From assembly GCA_023433755.1 (NCBI GenBank), contig JAEYUA010000092.1, positions 1 through 7,425 of the forward strand: 7,425 bases of DNA, read 5' to 3'. The notes under the pieces were generated by a model. The model did no database searches and had not been told where the DNA came from. It saw nothing but the letters and a program-made list of their open reading frames with translations. A program made the translations under genes and the position numbers. This stretch comes from Bacteroidota bacterium (GTDB lineage: Bacteria > Bacteroidota > Bacteroidia > Chitinophagales > Chitinophagaceae). Shown here piece by piece: positions 5,651-7,425 of the stretch. Numbering within the stretch: position 1 is the stretch's first letter; each line of letters starts with the position of its first letter.

Positions 5651-5983
5651 ATGACAAGGCTAAGATCATGGTTGTTTATGGGCTTCATTGCCATGGGGCT
5701 GGGATTCACATCCTGCAATAATAAAGGCAAGGATACTCCCAGGGAAACGGTAGATACCAATACTACCATTAACACAGGTCCCGTAGTAATTTCTGGTGAT
5801 GCAGAACTGGAAAATGGAGTAAGGGATGCTATTAAGGATTACCCCGGCGTTTCAGCCACGGTAACAGATGGTGTCATCAATCTTACCGGTTCAATTGAAC
5901 GCGATAACTGGATGAAATTAAAACCAGCACTTGACGGATTAAGTCCGAAAAGAGTGAATGCAGACAACTTAACCATTAAATAA
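5651..5983 (+). CDS. BON-domain lipoprotein
   Basis: The product is 110 residues. The N-terminus MTRLRSWLFMGFIAMGLGFTSC is a lipoprotein signal with lipobox FTSC and lipidated Cys22. A short Asn/Thr-rich linker (23-45) follows. Residues about 49-110 form one BON domain: DAELENGVRDAIKDYPGVSATVTDGVINLTGSIERDNW shows the alpha-beta pattern and the GVINLTG strand that defines the family (as in OsmY). BON domains bind phospholipid or small ions at membranes and are common in osmotic-shock proteins. The mature protein is probably periplasmic, on the inner or outer membrane. I start at the ATG at 5651. The frame is open upstream into the TerB gene's tail, but that extension would remove the signal peptide and is glycine-rich gene shadow. 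The leader is A-rich with no Shine-Dalgarno. The next gene follows after 5 bp. Confidence 0.87.
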   Translation: MTRLRSWLFMGFIAMGLGFTSCNNKGKDTPRETVDTNTTINTGPVVISGDAELENGVRDAIKDYPGVSATVTDGVINLTGSIERDNWMKLKPALDGLSPKRVNADNLTIK

Positions 5984-5988
5984 TTTTT

Positions 5989-6408
5989 ATGGCAGTACAA
6001 ACTAAATATGCGGAACTGATTGAAGCCGCAAAACAATCAGGTATCAGGAATTTACAGGTTCGTGAGCAGGACCAGGTGTTGTACATTGACGGAGAAGCAC
6101 CCAATGGCCAGGTTAAAGACCAGCTCTGGAGCGTTTATAACAGGCTTGATCCTGATTTTAAATCAGGAGATGTGGTGCTTGATGTGAAAGTTGCTGAAAT
6201 GGCTTCAGGAACAAAAGCAAAAGTGATAACCGAAACTTCTAACCTGAATATCCGGAGAGGTCCCGGCACTGACCAGCCCATACTTGGCAAAGCAGCACAT
6301 CATGAGATCGTAACCATAGTGAACCAGACCAATGACCAGTGGAGTCTCATCCGGACTGACAAGGGTGTGGAAGGATATGCTTACAGTCAATACCTCGAAA
6401 AAGCATAA
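5989..6408 (+). CDS. BON-like plus SH3b-domain protein without a signal peptide
   Basis: The product is 139 residues. Residues about 3-69 resemble a BON domain (helix KYAELIEAAKQSG, then NLQVREQDQVLYIDGEAPNGQVKDQLWSVYNRL and a closing strand VVLDVKV). Residues 76-137 are a bacterial SH3 domain: NLNIRRGPGTDQPILG (85-100), VTIVNQTNDQWSLIRTDKGVEGYAYSQYL. The order parallels the BON-LysM protein of Escherichia coli (YgaU/Kbp, a cytoplasmic potassium-binding protein), with SH3b in place of LysM. SH3b usually binds cell wall, yet there is no signal peptide here, and an in-frame TAA at 5977-5979 rules out a longer N-terminus. It is therefore probably cytoplasmic, or exported in an unknown way. It is translated 5 bp after the BON lipoprotein and is the last gene before the terminator at 6413. 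The SH3b assignment is firm; the N-terminal BON-like call is less so. Confidence 0.82.
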   Translation: MAVQTKYAELIEAAKQSGIRNLQVREQDQVLYIDGEAPNGQVKDQLWSVYNRLDPDFKSGDVVLDVKVAEMASGTKAKVITETSNLNIRRGPGTDQPILGKAAHHEIVTIVNQTNDQWSLIRTDKGVEGYAYSQYLEKA

Positions 6409-6412
6409 ATAA

Positions 6413-6439
6413 AACCCGGCCAACGCCGGGTTCTTTTTT
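6413..6439. terminator. Bidirectional intrinsic terminator between convergent genes
   Basis: An 8-bp perfect stem (AACCCGGC, 6413-6420, with GCCGGGTT, 6425-6432) and 4-base loop CAAC are followed on the plus strand by C then six T residues. On the minus strand the same stem is followed by TTTATTTAT. It ends the TerB/BON/SH3b unit, whose last stop is at 6406-6408, and the opposing lipoprotein gene, whose TAA at 6438-6440 abuts the hairpin's T-run. Confidence 0.88.
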
Positions 6440-6884
6440 AATACCCGGGATTATACCGTTGCCCGATCACCAGCACGTTGGCCCTTCCTTTAAGAATGTT
6501 TCCCGTAGTGCGGTATTTAAATTCAATCTTGTCAATATAACGTCCATCACGGGCCAGTTCAATGATCCTGCTAAATTCTCCTGCCTTGATTTCATCATCA
6601 AGATTAGGAGCCAGGTGATCACCATTCTGAAAATAGATTTTGATATTGTTCAGACGTATGTCGCGGTCCTCCACCTTGAACCTGATAGCAGTAAACTGGT
6701 TCCTGCTGTCCACTTTTATTTCGTCCTTGTCGCGTACAAAATTCACCTTGCTTTCCGATAGTAGTTCCCATCCTTCTTCAATGCCTATACTGCGGCGGGA
6801 GGAGGAACAGGCAACAAGTGATACAATTAAAAGAGCAAAAAATATTTTAGATAAGAGCGTGGGAGTTTTGATAACAGGTAGCAT
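6438..6884 (-). CDS. Small lipoprotein of unknown function (DUF2541-like)
   Basis: The 148-residue product has a charged start, a hydrophobic core (14-23) and lipobox LVAC with Cys26, then a serine stretch, so it is a lipoprotein in the cell envelope. The mature part (about 38-142) is predicted mostly beta: GWELLSESKVNFVRDKDEIKV, then FTAIRFKVEDRDIRLNNIKIYFQNGD, a helix-like EIKAGEFSRIIELARDGRYIDKIEFKY and RANVLVIGQ at the end. This run of strands reminds me of the DUF2541 family of small exported proteins, but I cannot confirm it. No catalytic residues are apparent and the mature part has no cysteine. The only Met in the frame near the 5' end is the one at 6884. It is transcribed convergently with the BON/SH3b gene and shares its terminator. 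The 149-bp gap to the divergent secreted gene at 7034 should hold both promoters. Confidence 0.72.
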   Translation of the reverse strand: MLPVIKTPTLLSKIFFALLIVSLVACSSSRRSIGIEEGWELLSESKVNFVRDKDEIKVDSRNQFTAIRFKVEDRDIRLNNIKIYFQNGDHLAPNLDDEIKAGEFSRIIELARDGRYIDKIEFKYRTTGNILKGRANVLVIGQRYNPGY

Positions 6885-7033
6885 AATGTTTTATCTATAC
6901 ACAATCAAATTCTGTTCCCCCGGTTTTAAGCAGGCGCAGCAATTTTTTTACAGCAGGGACTGTAGGAGTGGGCATGATGGTTGTATATCCACAAAACAGA
7001 AATTTTATTTTAAAAATTAAAACTGGATAGATT

Positions 7034-7425
7034 ATGAAAAAAACAATGTTCGCATTGCTTTTCGTGGGTGGCAGTTGTGCAGCGTTTGCCCAGGACGATT
7101 CTAATATGGCTACAACCAACGCCATGACTACAAGTACGGAATACAATGCATATAGCGCTTTTACAGCAGCAGCTCCCGATTTTGTAAGAAGCTACGTGGT
7201 GCGTGATTACCCGCTGGCTACTGATATCCGCTGGAGGCAGAATGGTGACTGGTGGCATGGTTACTATGTGGAAAATGGTGCACCCATGCACGTGTATTAT
7301 AACAATGCCGGCCAGAGCTTCCGCGCCGCTATTCCTGTAAGGCAAAGCCTGGTACCGGATGATCTGGTAACTAAAGTTGTGGATATGTATGGTCCAATGG
7401 TGTATGATGTAAATCTAATCAAAGG
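7034..7425 (+). CDS. Secreted PepSY-like protein, 3' end outside the window
   Basis: The frame is open from ATG at 7034 to the window edge, 130 complete codons with no stop. Residues 1-19 form a Sec signal peptide (MKK, hydrophobic core, AFA) with cleavage predicted before Gln20, leaving a soluble periplasmic or secreted protein. After a Ser/Thr/Ala-rich linker, residues 50-81 read FVRSYVVRDYPLATDIRWRQ...WWHGYY, then MHVYYNNAGQSF, then VPDDLVTKVVDMYGPMVYDVNLIKG. The pattern 'helix, YP.A.D.RW, strand, NG, YYN..G' followed by a second similar half is what I know from Bacteroidota PepSY-like / BLIP-fold secreted proteins, whose function is mostly unknown. The A/T-rich 149 bp upstream has TATTTTAA at 7006 with a TTG 22 bases before it, a poor match to a Bacteroidota promoter. 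Confidence 0.75.
   Translation, partial: MKKTMFALLFVGGSCAAFAQDDSNMATTNAMTTSTEYNAYSAFTAAAPDFVRSYVVRDYPLATDIRWRQNGDWWHGYYVENGAPMHVYYNNAGQSFRAAIPVRQSLVPDDLVTKVVDMYGPMVYDVNLIK

Noticed and set aside
7010..7345. Minus-strand open frame opposite the secreted PepSY-like gene
   Set aside because: The plus-strand frame has a signal peptide and coherent domain; the opposing frame has neither.

Overview
The window looks like chromosomal DNA from a Bacteroidota species, most likely a Chitinophagaceae-type soil or plant-associated bacterium. The signs are: no Shine-Dalgarno sequences, with A/T-rich leaders before the starts; several short lipoproteins with Bacteroidota-style lipoboxes; a small hypothetical protein of a type I associate with Bacteroidota; moderate GC, roughly mid-40s by eye; and short dispersed intergenic words. 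The taxon is inferred from style and content, not from a search.

Layout. Positions 129-4825 are all on the minus strand. Read in the direction of transcription, the first unit is a VOC/glyoxalase-like protein (4825-4439), a small SET-domain protein methyltransferase with a lysine-rich tail (4372-3890), and a GH88-type unsaturated glucuronyl hydrolase lipoprotein (3878-2682). The SET and GH88 genes are only 11 bp apart, joined by a small palindrome. After a 255-bp gap comes the chaperone gene htpG (2426-540), followed 12 bp later by a 132-residue hypothetical protein (527-129). Positions 1-128 hold no gene, only short direct repeats and a purine-rich tract.

A divergent region at 4826-4914, carrying a perfect A/T-rich inverted repeat, separates this block from a compact plus-strand unit: a TerB-like acidic helical protein with a glycine-rich tail (4915-5622), a BON-domain lipoprotein (5651-5983), and a BON-like plus SH3b protein with no signal peptide (5989-6408). 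The unit ends in a strong hairpin (6413-6439) that also serves the convergent minus-strand lipoprotein (6884-6438). A secreted PepSY-like protein starts at 7034 and runs off the right edge.

Most genes fit known families. The most interesting part is the TerB / BON lipoprotein / BON-SH3b trio, which looks like a small envelope-stress or osmotic-homeostasis module with one BON protein on each side of the inner membrane. Second are a possible plus-strand small RNA between htpG and the GH88 gene, ending in a hairpin whose U-tract points the wrong way for the flanking genes, and the unusual small SET protein. No CRISPR array, transposase, rRNA or tRNA was seen.
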